Source: IMCC45349 sp047219225 (GTDB taxonomy: Bacteria > Bacteroidota > Bacteroidia > Flavobacteriales > Flavobacteriaceae). Taken from it: a stretch of DNA of 64,000 nt. A program made the position numbers and the translations under genes. The first letter of the stretch is position 1; every line of letters starts with the position of its first letter. The DNA lies in assembly GCF_047219225.1 (NCBI RefSeq), contig NZ_CP178208.1, positions 2,604,001 to 2,668,000 of the forward strand. Direction: 5' to 3'. Below the pieces are notes generated by a model, which was not told the origin of the DNA, ran no database searches, and saw only the letters and a program-made list of their open reading frames with translations. Shown here one piece after another: positions 1 to 8,445 of this stretch.

Positions 1-485
1 TGGTTGTACATATAGATAAATGCAACAACAAAAAGCGTTATCATGTTTAATGAATACATTATTGCAGGCCCAACATACATACGTACTTTACTTACATCTT
101 CGGTAATTCTATTCATTAAATCACCAGTTCTATTTTTTTTATAAAAGCTAAGAGATAATTTTTGGTATTGTTTATAGATTTCATTCTTTAAATCAAATTC
201 TACATAGCGAGAAACATTAATAATGGTTTGACGCATTAAAAATGTAAGTCCGCCAGCAACCAAAGCAGCACCAAATAAATATATTATGTTTAATAAAAGT
301 TCTTTTTCAAAAACGTCTTGAGTTATATTTTCTTGAAACCTACTAGAAATGACATCTACAGAGCGCCCAATAAGTCGAGGCGTAAAAAGCGCAAATATTT
401 TTGATGCAATTGTTATAATAACACCAACTAAAAGTCTATATCTATACTTGAAAAAATATTTATTAAGATGCTGAAGTTCTTTCAT
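1..485 (-). CDS. ABC transporter, N-terminal membrane domain (partial, runs off left edge)
   Basis: Translating the minus strand from an ATG at 485 gives an uninterrupted reading frame to the window edge, starting MKELQHLNKYFFKYRYRLLV. The pattern is that of an MsbA/MdlB-type exporter: a first membrane helix, a long periplasmic loop, a second helix, then the intracellular coupling segment YKQYQKLSLSFYKKNRTGDL, followed by NRITEDV, which is very typical of type IV ABC exporter membrane domains. The ATPase domain would lie outside the window. The substrate cannot be told; lipid or drug export is the usual role. It is divergent from the dehydrogenase at 632. Confidence 0.85.
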   Translation of the reverse strand, partial: MKELQHLNKYFFKYRYRLLVGVIITIASKIFALFTPRLIGRSVDVISSRFQENITQDVFEKELLLNIIYLFGAALVAGGLTFLMRQTIINVSRYVEFDLKNEIYKQYQKLSLSFYKKNRTGDLMNRITEDVSKVRMYVGPAIMYSLNMITLFVVAFIYMYN

Positions 486-542
486 TTATGATTTAAAAAA
501 TCTCTATTGAATTAGTAATTTCTTATTTTAACACTGTTTTTT

Positions 543-573
543 TTGCGTTAACTGCAATATTAGATTATTTTTG
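543..573 (+). promoter_or_regulatory. Bacteroidota-type promoter of the amino-acid dehydrogenase gene
   Basis: TTG at 543-545, 20 bases, then TATTTTTG at 566-573, followed by GCAAC. This matches the sigma-ABfr consensus TTG-N19..21-TAnnTTTG. The start codon lies 58 bases downstream. Confidence 0.6.
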
Positions 574-631
574 CAACCTGTTATTGCGTAATTCGTAATA
601 TAACAAAACTTTAACCTTAAGTATTTAACAA

Positions 632-1735
632 ATGACATCAGACGTAATTAAGACTAAAGAGCTTACAAAAGTAGACCCAGTTTTTGGACAACTTTCTTTT
701 GACGACCACGAACAAGTAGTGTTTTGCAACGACAAAGATACTGGTTTAAAAGCAATAATTGGAATTCATAATACAGTTTTAGGACCAGCTTTAGGTGGAA
801 CACGAATGTGGCAATATGCGACTGAATGGGATGCACTAAATGATGTGTTAAGATTGTCAAGAGGAATGACTTTTAAATCTGCTATTACAGGATTAAATCT
901 TGGTGGAGGAAAAGCAGTTATTATTGGTGATGCTAAAACACAAAAAACACCAGAATTAATGAAACGTTTTGGTGAGTTTGTACATTCTTTAAGCGGAAAA
1001 TACATTACTGCTGAAGATGTTGGAATGGAAACTTCAGACATGGATTTAGTTCGTGAGGTAACTCCTTATGTAACTGGAATTTCAGAAAGTAAAGGTGGTG
1101 CAGGTAATCCTTCTCCTATCACAGCATATGGTGTATATATGGGAATGAAAGCTGCTGCAAAATATAAATTTGGTAGTGATAACCTTGAAGGTAAAAAAGT
1201 ATACGTACAAGGAATTGGTCACGTTGGAGAATCACTTGTAGAACATTTAACAAAAGAAGGTGCTAATGTTGTTATAGCTGATATTAATGAAGAGCGTTTG
1301 CAACATGTAAGTAATAGCTATGGAGCTACTATTTATAGAGGAGACGATTTGTATGCTGAACAAATGGATATTTATGCACCTTGTGCCTTAGGAGCTACAA
1401 TTAATGATGATACTATTAATAAGATTAAAGCCGAAGTTATTGCAGGTGCAGCTAATAACCAATTAGCAGTAGAGCAAAAGCATGGAGCTATTTTACAAGA
1501 TAAAGGGATTGTATATGCTCCAGATTTCTTAATTAATGCAGGAGGAATCATTAACGTATATGCTGAACTAGAAGGTTACGGTAAAGATGAAATAATTAGA
1601 AAGACAGAAAATATTTATAATACAACTTTAGAAATATTAGAAAACGCTGAAACAAATGGTGTTACTACTAATATGGCAGCACTAAATATTGCTAAAGGAA
1701 GAATTGAGGACAGAAAAAGCCAAAATTCTAAATAG
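632..1735 (+). CDS. Glu/Leu/Phe/Val dehydrogenase (probably leucine dehydrogenase)
   Basis: A 367-residue NAD-dependent amino-acid dehydrogenase. The substrate-binding and catalytic lysine region is seen as LNLGGGKAVI (about residues 88-97) and the Rossmann segment as VQGIGHVGESLVEHLTKEGA (about 192-211). The length and the GGGKAV form fit leucine/valine dehydrogenase rather than the longer hexameric glutamate dehydrogenases. Expected reaction: reversible oxidative deamination of branched-chain amino acids to 2-oxo acids in the cytosol, feeding branched fatty acid primers. It has its own promoter and terminator, so it is probably monocistronic. Exact substrate is inferred. Confidence 0.85.
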   Translation: MTSDVIKTKELTKVDPVFGQLSFDDHEQVVFCNDKDTGLKAIIGIHNTVLGPALGGTRMWQYATEWDALNDVLRLSRGMTFKSAITGLNLGGGKAVIIGDAKTQKTPELMKRFGEFVHSLSGKYITAEDVGMETSDMDLVREVTPYVTGISESKGGAGNPSPITAYGVYMGMKAAAKYKFGSDNLEGKKVYVQGIGHVGESLVEHLTKEGANVVIADINEERLQHVSNSYGATIYRGDDLYAEQMDIYAPCALGATINDDTINKIKAEVIAGAANNQLAVEQKHGAILQDKGIVYAPDFLINAGGIINVYAELEGYGKDEIIRKTENIYNTTLEILENAETNGVTTNMAALNIAKGRIEDRKSQNSK

Positions 1736-1760
1736 AAATTAAAAATAATAGTATTTTTGC

Positions 1761-1795
1761 GAGGCGAAAGAGCATATCTTTCGCCTCTTTTAATT
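1761..1795 (+). terminator. Rho-independent terminator after the dehydrogenase
   Basis: Perfect 10-bp stem GAGGCGAAAG (1761-1770) and CTTTCGCCTC (1778-1787) with a 7-base loop, followed by TTTTAATTTTTT. Confidence 0.9.
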
Positions 1796-1844
1796 TTTTA
1801 ACACTCATTATTGAGTAATATTGATTTAAATAAGTTCTTTAAGT

Positions 1845-2789
1845 ATGCTGAATAGAAGACATATTCGAATTAAAGTGATGCAAGTAGTATATGCATCTAA
1901 AGGTGGTGAAAATGCAAATATCCAAAAGGATGAAAAGTTTTTGCTTAATAGTATGGAGAGTATGTACAATCTATACTTACTAATGATTTCTTTGCTAATT
2001 GAAGTTCAAAAGAAAGCAGAAGATCGTTTAGTAAAATCTCAGCAAAAGCATTTAGCTACTTCCGAAGAAAAAAATCCTAATAGAAAATTTGTTAATAATG
2101 AGTTATTACTGCAATTAAAAAGTAATGCTTTACTAAAAGATGCTATGGAGCATCGTGGAGTTAATAATTGGGATTTAGACGATGAGTATGTAGATATCAT
2201 TTTTAAAGCCATTTTAGAAAGCGAATTGTATCAAGATTATATGTCAACAAGAGTTTCTACATATAAAGATGATAAGGCTTTTGTGGTAGATATCTTTAAA
2301 ACAATCATTGCTCCAAATGAAAAGTTATACGAATATTTAGAAGATAAAAATTTGACTTGGCTAGATGACTTACCTGTAATAAATACAGTAATTGTAAAGT
2401 TATTGAGAAAGGCTAAAGACAATATGTTAACATCGCATTTTGTGCCTAAGTTATTTAAGGATATTGATGACAAGATATTTGCGAAAGACTTATTAAAGAA
2501 AACGGTATTAAACTTGGCTTCTTATAGCGCAGAGATTAGTGAAAAAACAAAGAACTGGGATAAAGACAGAATAGCAAACATCGATTTTGTGTTATTACAA
2601 ATGGCAATTTGCGAGTTTCAAAAGTTTCCATCTATTCCAGTTAAAGTAACTATTAATGAATATTTAGAGATTTCAAAAGAGTATTCTACACCAAAAAGTA
2701 GTGTTTTTATTAATGGTGTTTTAGATAAAATAGTAAAAGAGTATAAAGATAAAGGTACGTTAAATAAGATAGGACGTGGTTTGATGTAA
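1845..2789 (+). CDS. nusB: Transcription antitermination factor NusB (long Bacteroidota form)
   Basis: A 314-residue protein, about twice the length of E. coli NusB. It begins MLNRRHIRIKVMQVVYA, and the C-terminal part carries the NusB helical fold (ANIDFVLLQMAICEF, PVKVTINEYLEISKEYSTPKSSVFINGVLDKI in two stretches). The long N-terminal half is usual for this phylum. NusB with NusE (S10) binds boxA RNA and keeps RNA polymerase processive through rRNA operons; a boxA-like element precedes the 16S and 23S genes in this same window. It is followed closely by the DUF1573 and yajC genes. Confidence 0.93.
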   Translation: MLNRRHIRIKVMQVVYASKGGENANIQKDEKFLLNSMESMYNLYLLMISLLIEVQKKAEDRLVKSQQKHLATSEEKNPNRKFVNNELLLQLKSNALLKDAMEHRGVNNWDLDDEYVDIIFKAILESELYQDYMSTRVSTYKDDKAFVVDIFKTIIAPNEKLYEYLEDKNLTWLDDLPVINTVIVKLLRKAKDNMLTSHFVPKLFKDIDDKIFAKDLLKKTVLNLASYSAEISEKTKNWDKDRIANIDFVLLQMAICEFQKFPSIPVKVTINEYLEISKEYSTPKSSVFINGVLDKIVKEYKDKGTLNKIGRGLM

Positions 2790-2886
2790 TAATTTTTTTA
2801 TTACTTTTATGCGCGATTAAAAAAAAATAGGAAAATAAATAGTAACCCAAAAGTTTATCCTGAATAGACAATTAAAAATTTAAAAA

Positions 2887-3378
2887 ATGAAAAAAGTAAT
2901 TTTAGGTTTAAGTGCATTATGCATGGTAGCTTTTACTTCTTGTAAAGAAGATGCAACTGCTAAAGTAAATACTGAAAACGTAACTAAAGCAGCAGAAAGA
3001 GATGCAGTAGCTGGAGATTTCCCAGCAATTACATTTGACAAAACTGAGCATGACTTTGGTGAAATTGAAAATGGTACACCAGTAGAAACAGTATTCTCTT
3101 ATACTAACACAGGTAAAGCGCCATTAGTAATTACAGATATTAAAAGTACTTGTGGATGTACAGTACCAAAAGATTGGAGTAAAGAGCCTTTAGCTCCTGG
3201 AGCTTCTGCTAAGTTTACAGTTAAGTTTAATGGTAAAGGTGCTAATAAGGTAACTAAAACTATTACTGTAACTGCTAATACAGAAAAAGGAAAAGAGCAA
3301 GTAAAGATTACTGCTTTTGTTAAGCCAGATCCTAATGCTGCTGCTAAAAAAGCAGGTTCAGCTGTTATTTCTCAATAA
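2887..3378 (+). CDS. DUF1573 domain lipoprotein
   Basis: 163 residues. A lipoprotein signal peptide ends in the lipobox FTSC (Cys19), followed by KEDA. The rest is a DUF1573/immunoglobulin-like domain: FDKTEHDFGEIENGTPVETV, then the typical ITDIKSTCGCTVPKDW. The family is very common in Bacteroidota but its function is unknown; the Ig-like fold resembles HYDIN/ASH domains. It sits between nusB and yajC, an arrangement common in Flavobacteriaceae. A 97-base gap to nusB contains a possible weak promoter (TTG 2781-2783, TACTTTTA 2802-2809). Confidence 0.88.
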   Translation: MKKVILGLSALCMVAFTSCKEDATAKVNTENVTKAAERDAVAGDFPAITFDKTEHDFGEIENGTPVETVFSYTNTGKAPLVITDIKSTCGCTVPKDWSKEPLAPGASAKFTVKFNGKGANKVTKTITVTANTEKGKEQVKITAFVKPDPNAAAKKAGSAVISQ

Positions 3379-3403
3379 TTAAAATAGGTAAATACCTTAA
3401 TTT

Positions 3404-3688
3404 ATGGAAGGAATAGGGCAATTTGCACCATTTATATTAATGTTTGTTGTAGTGTATTTCTTTATGATTGCACCACAAATGAAACGTGCAAAAAAAGAAA
3501 AGAAATTTGCTGCTGAGCTTAAGCGAGGTGATAAAGTAATCACTAAAAGTGGTATGCATGGTAAAATTGTAGAGTTAAACGATAAAGACAATTCTTGTGT
3601 TATTGAAACAATGGCAGGAAAATTAAAGTTTGATCGTTCTGCAATTTCTATGGATATGAGTGCTAAACTTAACGCTCCACAGAAATAA
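3404..3688 (+). CDS. yajC: Preprotein translocase subunit YajC
   Basis: 94 residues with a single N-terminal membrane helix (FILMFVVVYFFMIAPQMKRA), then a basic cytoplasmic stretch and a small beta domain (LKRGDKVITKSGMHGKIVEL). This is the standard YajC layout; the protein associates with SecDF and the SecYEG translocon. It lies 25 bases after the DUF1573 gene, so it is probably co-transcribed, and ends at a strong bidirectional terminator. Confidence 0.95.
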   Translation: MEGIGQFAPFILMFVVVYFFMIAPQMKRAKKEKKFAAELKRGDKVITKSGMHGKIVELNDKDNSCVIETMAGKLKFDRSAISMDMSAKLNAPQK

Positions 3689-3711
3689 AATATAATTTCT
3701 ATTATAAAAAA

Positions 3712-3737
3712 AAGCCACTCAAGTTGAGTGGCTTTTT
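3712..3737. terminator. Bidirectional terminator between yajC and the DUF1801 gene
   Basis: The stem GCCACTC (3714-3720) with GAGTGGC (3726-3732) is flanked by A-runs on the left and T-runs on the right, so it can end transcription from both converging genes. Confidence 0.88.
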
Positions 3738-3741
3738 TAGT

Positions 3742-4347
3742 TTAACAGTTTTTGTATTTATCGTGTAAACCTTTTCCTTGAAGAATCATAGGTTTAATTT
3801 TTTCTAATCTGTTTTGTTTGGTTGCTTCTCGTTTAGCTGAAGCGATATGCTCACAATACTCACGTTGTTTGTATGGTGCTAAGCAATCAAAACAAGTTTT
3901 TAACTCTGAGTTATTATCAAACTCATTTTGAAGTTCTTCAGGAATATTAATTTCCTTTTTAGCTTTGGCTTTAGCTGGTTTAATTTCTTTTCCAGCTTTT
4001 TGATTTTCTATAGCTTCCTTTACGTATTGTAAAACAGCGCCTTTATTAATGTCGTTAATAGATGCAAACTTCATTTGGCGTAAGGCTTTTGTTTTACCTT
4101 CTTGAGCATTGGTTAAAAGATTTAACTCATCTTTTAAAAGTACACCATTAAAAAACCAAATACCAAAATGATTTTTAAAAGCACCTAAGCCAACTACATT
4201 TTTACCGTTAATAGTATAAGTAGGAGCACTCCATTTAAGCGTTTCTTCTAACTCGGTAGAATTCATGATGTCTCTAAGTAATGTTAATGCATCACTAAAA
4301 TTTTCATGAGTTTCTATATATTCTTCAACAGAGGTTGCTTTTTTCAT
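3742..4347 (-). CDS. DUF1801 / YdeI-OmpD-associated domain protein
   Basis: 201 residues, soluble, no signal peptide. The N-terminal two thirds read as a DUF1801 (YdhG-like) domain: LKWSAPTYTINGKNVVGLGA, FKNHFGIWFFNG. The C-terminal part, IPEELQNEFDNNSELKTCFD followed by an aromatic and basic helix (YKQREYCEHIASAKREATKQ), is the YdeI/OmpD-associated segment found in so-called bacteriocin-protection proteins. Molecular function is unknown. It lies 13 bases downstream of pepT on the same strand and is probably co-transcribed with it. Confidence 0.8.
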   Translation of the reverse strand: MKKATSVEEYIETHENFSDALTLLRDIMNSTELEETLKWSAPTYTINGKNVVGLGAFKNHFGIWFFNGVLLKDELNLLTNAQEGKTKALRQMKFASINDINKGAVLQYVKEAIENQKAGKEIKPAKAKAKKEINIPEELQNEFDNNSELKTCFDCLAPYKQREYCEHIASAKREATKQNRLEKIKPMILQGKGLHDKYKNC

Positions 4348-4360
4348 CTTTAATTGGTTT

Positions 4361-5602
4361 TTATTTATAACGCTCTTGCGTTAACTCAGCTATTTTGCAA
4401 ATAACTTGAGTAGCTTTTAAAATGCTTTCTACAGGAACATACTCATAACGTCCATGGAAGTTATGTCCACCAGCAAAAATATTTGGACAAGGTAATCCCA
4501 TAAATGATAATTGAGAGCCATCTGTACCACCTCTAATAGCTTTTATTAATGGCTTGATATCTAATTGATGCATAGCTTCTTCAGCAATATCTACAATATG
4601 CATTACAGGTTCTACCTTTTCTTTCATATTGTAGTACTGGTCCTTGATTTCTATTTCAAAAATGGTTTTACCATATTTTTCATTTAAATCGTCACCAATT
4701 TTTTGCATTAGTGCTTTACGTGCTTCAAATTTTTCCTTATCGTGATCTCTAATTATGTATTGTAGTTGTGTAGTTTCTACTTTTCCATCAATATGATGTA
4801 AGTGGAAAAACCCTTCGTAACCTTCAGTATGCTCAGGAACTTCTTGTTTTGGTAAGGCATTAATAAACTCTGTTGCATAATACATAGAGTTTACCATTTT
4901 TCCTTTGGCATAACCTGGATGTACAATTTTACCATTTACTTTAATTTTTGCACCAGCAGCATTAAAATTTTCGTATTCTAATTCTCCAACTTGACTACCG
5001 TCCATAGTGTAAGCCCATTCGGCACCAAATTTTTCTACATCAAACTTGTGTGCACCACGACCAATTTCTTCATCTGGAGTAAAGCCAACCTTAATAGGTC
5101 CATGCTTAATTTGAGGGTTATTTATTAAGTACTCAACTGCACTTACTATTTCACAAATACCAGCTTTATCATCGGCACCTAAAAGTGTAGTACCATCAGT
5201 TGTAATTAAAGTTTGTCCTTTGTAAAGTAATAAGTCCTCAAAGTAACTAGGAGATAAAACAATATTTTCTTCTTTGCTTAGAATAATATCTTCTCCATTA
5301 TAATTCTCAACAATTTGTGGTTTTACATTGGCTCCAGTAAAGTCAGGAGAGGTGTCAAAATGCGATACAAATCCAATTGCTGGTACATCGTGCTCTACAT
5401 TACTTGGTAATGTTGCCATAATGTATGCGTTTTCGTCAATACTTACATCTTGTAAACCAATAGCTTTTAATTCTTCAGCAAGTTTGTTTGCTAAATCCCA
5501 TTGTTTTTCTGTACTAGGAGTTGTGGGTGAATTTGGGTCACTTTCAGTATCTATAGTAACATAGCTTATAAATCTATCTATAATGTGTTTTCTGTCTAAC
5601 AT
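4361..5602 (-). CDS. pepT: Peptidase T (tripeptide aminopeptidase)
   Basis: 413 residues, the usual length for PepT of the M20 metallopeptidases. Two-zinc site motifs are visible: GFVSHFDTSPDF (His-x-Asp), TTLLGADDKAG (bridging Asp), FTPDEEIGRG (Glu-Glu, catalytic base and ligand), YTMDGS, and the C-terminal IFAGGHNFHGRYE histidine. The N-terminal TIDTESD is also characteristic. It is a cytosolic enzyme that removes the N-terminal residue from tripeptides. Start at ATG 5602, facing away from pyrD. Confidence 0.96.
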   Translation of the reverse strand: MLDRKHIIDRFISYVTIDTESDPNSPTTPSTEKQWDLANKLAEELKAIGLQDVSIDENAYIMATLPSNVEHDVPAIGFVSHFDTSPDFTGANVKPQIVENYNGEDIILSKEENIVLSPSYFEDLLLYKGQTLITTDGTTLLGADDKAGICEIVSAVEYLINNPQIKHGPIKVGFTPDEEIGRGAHKFDVEKFGAEWAYTMDGSQVGELEYENFNAAGAKIKVNGKIVHPGYAKGKMVNSMYYATEFINALPKQEVPEHTEGYEGFFHLHHIDGKVETTQLQYIIRDHDKEKFEARKALMQKIGDDLNEKYGKTIFEIEIKDQYYNMKEKVEPVMHIVDIAEEAMHQLDIKPLIKAIRGGTDGSQLSFMGLPCPNIFAGGHNFHGRYEYVPVESILKATQVICKIAELTQERYK

Positions 5603-5688
5603 GTGTCTATTGTTTGTTCAAAAATAAATAACGATAACCGAAGTGCCAAGAGTTAGCTTAGTTTCTTTTTTAGTGTTGGTTTTTAATG

Positions 5689-5696
5689 TATTTTTG
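5689..5696 (+). promoter_or_regulatory. Probable -7 element of the pyrD promoter
   Basis: TATTTTTG followed by CACTC, 17 bases before the pyrD start codon. No well-spaced TTG was found upstream, so only the -7 box is called. Confidence 0.45.
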
Positions 5697-5713
5697 CACT
5701 CAAATTCAGCTTC

Positions 5714-6757
5714 ATGTACAAGGCACTTATAAGACCAATACTTTTTAGTTTTGACCCAGAACGTATCCATCATTTCACGTTTTCTTTTGTAAAATCTATT
5801 TCAAAAATCCCTTTAGTTCCAAATGTTATTAGAAGCATGTATGTTGTAGAAGATGCTTCTTTGGAGCGTGAATTATTTGGATTAAAATTTAAAAACCCTA
5901 TTGGATTAGCTGCTGGATTCGATAAAAATGCAGTATTGTACAATGAACTTGCTAATTTTGGTTTTGGTTTTATAGAAATAGGAACTGTAACACCTAAAGG
6001 ACAAGTTGGAAACCCTAAAAAACGATTGTTTAGGCTAAAAGATGATAAAGGCATTATTAATAGAATGGGTTTTAATAATGAAGGCCTTGAAGCTGCAATT
6101 GAACAGTTAAAAAAGAATAAAGGTAAACTTATTGTAGGAGGAAATATTGGTAAAAATACAAGTACTGCTCCAGAAGATTATACAAAAGACTATTTAGAGT
6201 GTTTTAATGCATTACATCCTTATGTTGATTATTTTGTACTTAATGTAAGTTGCCCTAATGTAGGAAGTCATGCTAAATTAACTGACAAGGATTATTTAGA
6301 GGAATTAATAGGCGCTGTACAAAAAGCAAATAATACTTTTGAAAATCAGAAACCAATTTTATTAAAAATTGCTCCAGATTTAAATGAAATTCAGTTGGAT
6401 GAAATTATTGAGTTAGTAGCTAATACCAAAATTGATGGTGTGATAGCTTCTAATACATCTGTGTCACGAGATAATTTAAAAATGCCTGTTTCAGAATTAG
6501 AGAAGATTGGTAATGGAGGTGTAAGTGGACAACCAGTTAAAGAAAAGAGTACAAGAGTTATTAAATATTTAGCAGATAAGAGCAATAAGGCTTTCCCAAT
6601 TATTGGAGTAGGAGGTATCCATTCGGCTAATGATGCGCTTGAAAAAATAGAAGCAGGAGCCGATTTAGTTCAAGTTTATACAGGATTTATTTATGAAGGT
6701 CCTAAATTGATAAAAAGCATCAATAAAGCACTAATAAAAAAAGCGAGTTTAAATTAA
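5714..6757 (+). CDS. pyrD: Quinone-dependent dihydroorotate dehydrogenase (class 2)
   Basis: 347 residues. The N-terminal helical extension (MYKALIRPILFSFDPERIHH) is the membrane-associating quinone site of class 2 enzymes. The FMN barrel follows: FKNPIGLAAGFDKNAVLY, GTVTPKGQVGNPKKRLFRL, NVSCPNVGS (catalytic Ser region of class 2 is in this loop), and the phosphate-binding IIGVGGI plus GADLVQVYTGFIYEGP. It oxidises dihydroorotate to orotate in pyrimidine synthesis and passes electrons to menaquinone. Its stop codon lies in the loop of the terminator hairpin. Confidence 0.96.
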   Translation: MYKALIRPILFSFDPERIHHFTFSFVKSISKIPLVPNVIRSMYVVEDASLERELFGLKFKNPIGLAAGFDKNAVLYNELANFGFGFIEIGTVTPKGQVGNPKKRLFRLKDDKGIINRMGFNNEGLEAAIEQLKKNKGKLIVGGNIGKNTSTAPEDYTKDYLECFNALHPYVDYFVLNVSCPNVGSHAKLTDKDYLEELIGAVQKANNTFENQKPILLKIAPDLNEIQLDEIIELVANTKIDGVIASNTSVSRDNLKMPVSELEKIGNGGVSGQPVKEKSTRVIKYLADKSNKAFPIIGVGGIHSANDALEKIEAGADLVQVYTGFIYEGPKLIKSINKALIKKASLN

Positions 6758-6770
6758 AACTCGCTTTTTT
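6740..6770. terminator. Terminator overlapping the pyrD stop codon
   Basis: 11-bp stem AAAGCGAGTTT (6740-6750) with AAACTCGCTTT (6757-6767), 6-base loop containing most of the TAA stop, then a T-run. The upstream A-run lets it serve the converging spondin-domain gene as well. Confidence 0.88.
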
Positions 6771-6791
6771 GTTGCTTTTAGCTATTCAATT

Positions 6792-7709
6792 TTAATTATC
6801 TAAAATTAGTTTCTTAGTAATAGTCTTATCATCTGTAGTAACTATTTTTACCATGTATATTCCAGAATTCAAGTGTTTAAGATTTAAGTTTGCTTGTTGA
6901 GGTATATTCTTTTGTTGATAAACTTGATTGCCAATAACATTATAAATCAAAATCTCATTTATATCAGATTTAGAATTCTTAATTGTAATATTTCCATTGC
7001 TTGGATTAGGGAACATCTTAAAGTTGTTAGTTAAACTATTTTCTTCAATACCTAATACATTTTGTAATGTAATGGTTAGTGTGCCTATTTTTTCATTATT
7101 GAAAGGTGCAACACCTTGTAAACTACTAATTGGTTCTTGCGGATTTGTGTTGTCATTTCCAGATGTGTAGTTAGCACCACTATCTGTTCCTGCATCGTAA
7201 GGGTATAGGTCAATACTTATAGAGTTCTTCCAAGCATCATTCTCTCTAAGTTCTACACTGTTAACAGCTATCATCCAATCTGGACTTGGAGCAATCATAG
7301 ATACTAGAGTAAGTAATGGGAAGTCTTCGCTAACTTCTAATGCAGCAATGTTAATATTTCCAGTAGCTGTGCTTAGTGATCCTCCATCAATATATTGCTC
7401 AGCATTTCCAGCAGTGATACTACTTCCTATCTCTTCCATAAAAATATCATTATCTCCTTTTTCAGCAACATCTTCTATTCCGGGAGTAGCAATTCCTCCC
7501 ATTTCAAGAAATGTTACATTGCTGTTGTGGTTTGCGCCTACTAATCTAGACCAATGCGCATTGTCTGGTAAAGTTCCATGATCTGTAGAGTTCCATATGC
7601 TGTTAAAGTTAATAGAATAAGTAGCAACAGATTGTGAAATACTAAATAGAGGAATGATTAAGAGTGTTAGTAGTAGATTGGTTTTTAGTGGTTTAGTAGT
7701 GTTTTTCAT
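6792..7709 (-). CDS. Secreted spondin-domain protein with type IX secretion sorting domain
   Basis: 305 residues from ATG 7709; a further in-frame upstream start would add 9 residues before the signal peptide (TNLLLTLLIIPLFSISQS) and is unlikely. The central part matches the spondin N domain: a W-S-x-x-x-H-G-T-L-P-x-N-A-H-W-S opening, LVGANHNS, then SMIAPSPDWMIAVNSVELRE and the acidic DLYPYDAGTDSGANY. The C-terminal about 75 residues are a Por secretion tail (FKMFPNPSNGNITIKN ... LNSGIYMVKI), which directs export and cell-surface attachment through the type IX system. Probably a surface or extracellular adhesion protein; binding partner unknown. Confidence 0.85.
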   Translation of the reverse strand: MKNTTKPLKTNLLLTLLIIPLFSISQSVATYSINFNSIWNSTDHGTLPDNAHWSRLVGANHNSNVTFLEMGGIATPGIEDVAEKGDNDIFMEEIGSSITAGNAEQYIDGGSLSTATGNINIAALEVSEDFPLLTLVSMIAPSPDWMIAVNSVELRENDAWKNSISIDLYPYDAGTDSGANYTSGNDNTNPQEPISSLQGVAPFNNEKIGTLTITLQNVLGIEENSLTNNFKMFPNPSNGNITIKNSKSDINEILIYNVIGNQVYQQKNIPQQANLNLKHLNSGIYMVKIVTTDDKTITKKLILDN

Positions 7710-7792
7710 AGCGTTTTTTTTGTTTAGGCGTAACACTATATTAAATCTTACAATCTTTCTTATAAAATTATATTTTTACAAAAACTATTGAT

Positions 7793-8416
7793 TTGAATTT
7801 TGAGTTATTAATATCTTTTGTTTTAGCATCTTCAATGTTGGCTATTTTTCCTGGTCCAGATAATATATATGTATTATTACAGAGTATAGTAAATGGTAAA
7901 AAATTTGGTTTAGCTACAGTTGCAGGTTTAATTTCGGGTTGTATTGTACACACCACTTTAGTAGCTTTTGGTGTATCTGCAATTATTAAAAATAATGATT
8001 ACTTATTTACAATTCTAAAAGTAATAGGAGCAGCTTATTTGTTGTATTTAGCATATAAGGTATATAAATCTAATGCAGATATTGTTATAGAAGGAAATGT
8101 CGCTAGAAAAAGTGTAACGCAATTATTTAAACAAGGTTTTATGATGAATGTCTTAAACCCTAAGGTCTCTATTTTTTTCTTAGCGTTTTTTCCTAGTTTT
8201 TTGTTTAGTGATACTATGTCATCTATTGCTCAATTTTATGTTTTGGGATTACTGTTTATGTTTACATCATTTGTAATATTCTCATTAATAGCTATTTTGT
8301 CTAGTTCAATTTCAGAATATATCAAGTCCCACAAAAACTCAGGTGTAGTTTTAAAATGGTTGCAAATAGTTGTTTTTGTAGGAATCGCAATTTTTATCTT
8401 CCTTTCTGAAAAATAG
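7793..8416 (+). CDS. LysE/RhtB family amino-acid exporter
   Basis: 207 residues, about six membrane helices. The family signature is clear: MLAIFPGPDNIYVLLQSIVN near the N-terminus, ATVAGLISGCIVHTTLVAFG, IGAAYLLYLAYKVYKS, and FKQGFMMNVLNPKVSIFFLA. Length is normal for the family. The start is a TTG; the next ATG would cut into the first helix, so TTG is preferred. Inner-membrane exporter of amino acids or their derivatives; substrate not predictable. Confidence 0.9.
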   Translation: MNFELLISFVLASSMLAIFPGPDNIYVLLQSIVNGKKFGLATVAGLISGCIVHTTLVAFGVSAIIKNNDYLFTILKVIGAAYLLYLAYKVYKSNADIVIEGNVARKSVTQLFKQGFMMNVLNPKVSIFFLAFFPSFLFSDTMSSIAQFYVLGLLFMFTSFVIFSLIAILSSSISEYIKSHKNSGVVLKWLQIVVFVGIAIFIFLSEK

Positions 8417-8445
8417 TATTATTTTTATGCGTCTAAAATTTATCA

